Source: Rhodospirillaceae bacterium (lineage in GTDB: Bacteria; Pseudomonadota; Alphaproteobacteria; DSM-16000; Inquilinaceae). From it: 64,000 nt of DNA. The notes beneath the pieces are model-generated. The model worked only from the letters and a program-made list of their open reading frames with translations, made no database searches and was not told the DNA's origin. The translations under genes and the position numbers were made by a program. The first letter of the stretch is position 1. Every line of letters starts with the position of its first letter. Below, piece by piece: positions 63,448 through 64,000 of the stretch. The DNA lies in NCBI GenBank assembly GCA_020638595.1, contig JACKIG010000009.1, forward strand, positions 1 to 64,000, in the 5' to 3' direction.

Positions 63448-64000
63448 CGGTCCCGCCCCCCAGGGCTGCGGCGATGGCGGCGGCCAGCCGCTGCCCGACC
63501 TCCGCCTTGCTCAGGGCCGGCCACGCCTCCTCCCCGTCGGCGCGGATCAGGTGGACGCGATTGGCATCGCCGCCGAAGGTCCCGGTATGGGCCGAGACGT
63601 CGTTGGCCAGGATCCAGTCGCACCCCTTGCGGGCGCGCTTGGCGCGGGCGTTGGCGACGACCTGCTCCGTCTCCGCCGCGAAGCCGATCACGAGCGCCGG
63701 CCGGTCGGGGCCCCTGCCCAGGCTCGCCAGGATGTCGGGATTCTCCACCAGCCGCAGCGCCGGGGCCGCGTCGGCGCCCTTCTTGATCTTCTCCGACGCC
63801 AGGTCGGCGACGCGCCAGTCGGCGACGGCGGCGGCACAGACCGCCACGTCCGCCGGCAGCGCGGCCCGGCAGGCGGCCATCATCTCCACCGCCGTGGTGA
63901 CGCGCACGACCCGGGTATCCGGCGGGTCCGCCTCCGCCGTCGGGCCGGTGACGAGCGTCACCTCCGCCCCCAGCGCCGCCAGGGCGGCGGCGATGGCGTG
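63434..64000 (-). CDS. coaBC: CoaBC, C-terminal phosphopantothenate-cysteine ligase part
   Basis: Only the last ~188 codons are in the window; the frame is open to the right edge (starts HAIAAALAALGAEVTLVTG). Visible CoaB features are the N-terminal nucleotide-binding strand VTLVTGPT, DVAVCAAAVADWRVAD, the Lys-rich KIKKG loop and LVIGFAAETEQVVANARAK, and CDWILANDVS. In coenzyme A synthesis CoaB couples cysteine to phosphopantothenate and the N-terminal CoaC part, outside the window, decarboxylates the product. Confidence 0.93.
   Translation of the reverse strand, partial: HAIAAALAALGAEVTLVTGPTAEADPPDTRVVRVTTAVEMMAACRAALPADVAVCAAAVADWRVADLASEKIKKGADAAPALRLVENPDILASLGRGPDRPALVIGFAAETEQVVANARAKRARKGCDWILANDVSAHTGTFGGDANRVHLIRADGEEAWPALSKAEVGQRLAAAIAAALGGGTDGDA

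Overview
The window is GC-rich chromosomal DNA whose gene content and order point to an alphaproteobacterium, most likely a Rhodospirillales-type lineage. The evidence is a MucR/Ros-type regulator, an OlsB/OlsA ornithine-lipid pair, a phoR-pstSCAB-phoU-phoB locus, a NifU-type Nfu, a malic enzyme-phosphotransacetylase fusion and a core gene order familiar from this class. No phage, plasmid, CRISPR array or complete insertion sequence was found. Both window ends cut through genes: ylxR at base 1 and coaBC at base 64000.

Region 1 (1-28.4 kb, almost all on the minus strand) is a housekeeping block. Read in transcription order it runs mutS, a small HTH gene, glnD, murJ, trpS, TauE/SafE and TIGR02186, uspA, nfu, bax, tsaB-rimI, mucR, olsB-olsA, miaB-phoH-ybeY-corC-lnt, an XRE regulator, metK-trmB, then rimP-nusA-ylxR. 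A divergent tusA-like gene sits between rimI and mucR. miaB to corC are joined by GTGA or ATGA overlaps.

Region 2 (28.7-39.1 kb, plus strand) holds maeB and then the whole phosphate-starvation locus: phoR, a PhoB box, pstS, an intrinsic terminator, pstC, pstA, pstB, phoU and phoB. PhoB and PhoR would control the transporter, and the terminator after pstS should make binding protein more abundant than permease.

Region 3 (39.1-48.8 kb) has leuC, leuD and leuB with a DUF4282 membrane protein and a short-chain dehydrogenase inserted between leuC and leuD, then a bacteriohemerythrin, xerC-DUF484 and divergent priA.

Region 4 (48.8-64 kb) is more accessory. It contains a REP-like palindromic element, an amidohydrolase-TRAP transporter operon, a ~200 bp AT-rich element of nested inverted repeats beside tRNA-Leu(CAA), a D-cysteine desulfhydrase-like enzyme, a YqaA-family membrane protein, a J-domain protein coupled to an unknown secreted protein, moaB, a soluble lytic transglycosylase, an unknown membrane protein with a beta-sandwich tail, nudC, cysK with an Rrf2 regulator, dut and coaBC.

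A dominant oddity is that frame disruptions cluster at 13.2-14.4, 19.7-25.5 and 36.3-38.1 kb. They hit tsaB, rimI, bax, murJ, glnD, two small genes, pstA, pstB and phoU. Most of those I could resolve look like one or two missing bases, usually in a G/C or A run, and the start and stop signals of the genes remain coherent. I read this as consensus error rather than gene decay. I did not find a convincing new multi-gene system; the palindromic element at 53.0-53.2 kb is the most unusual non-coding structure.
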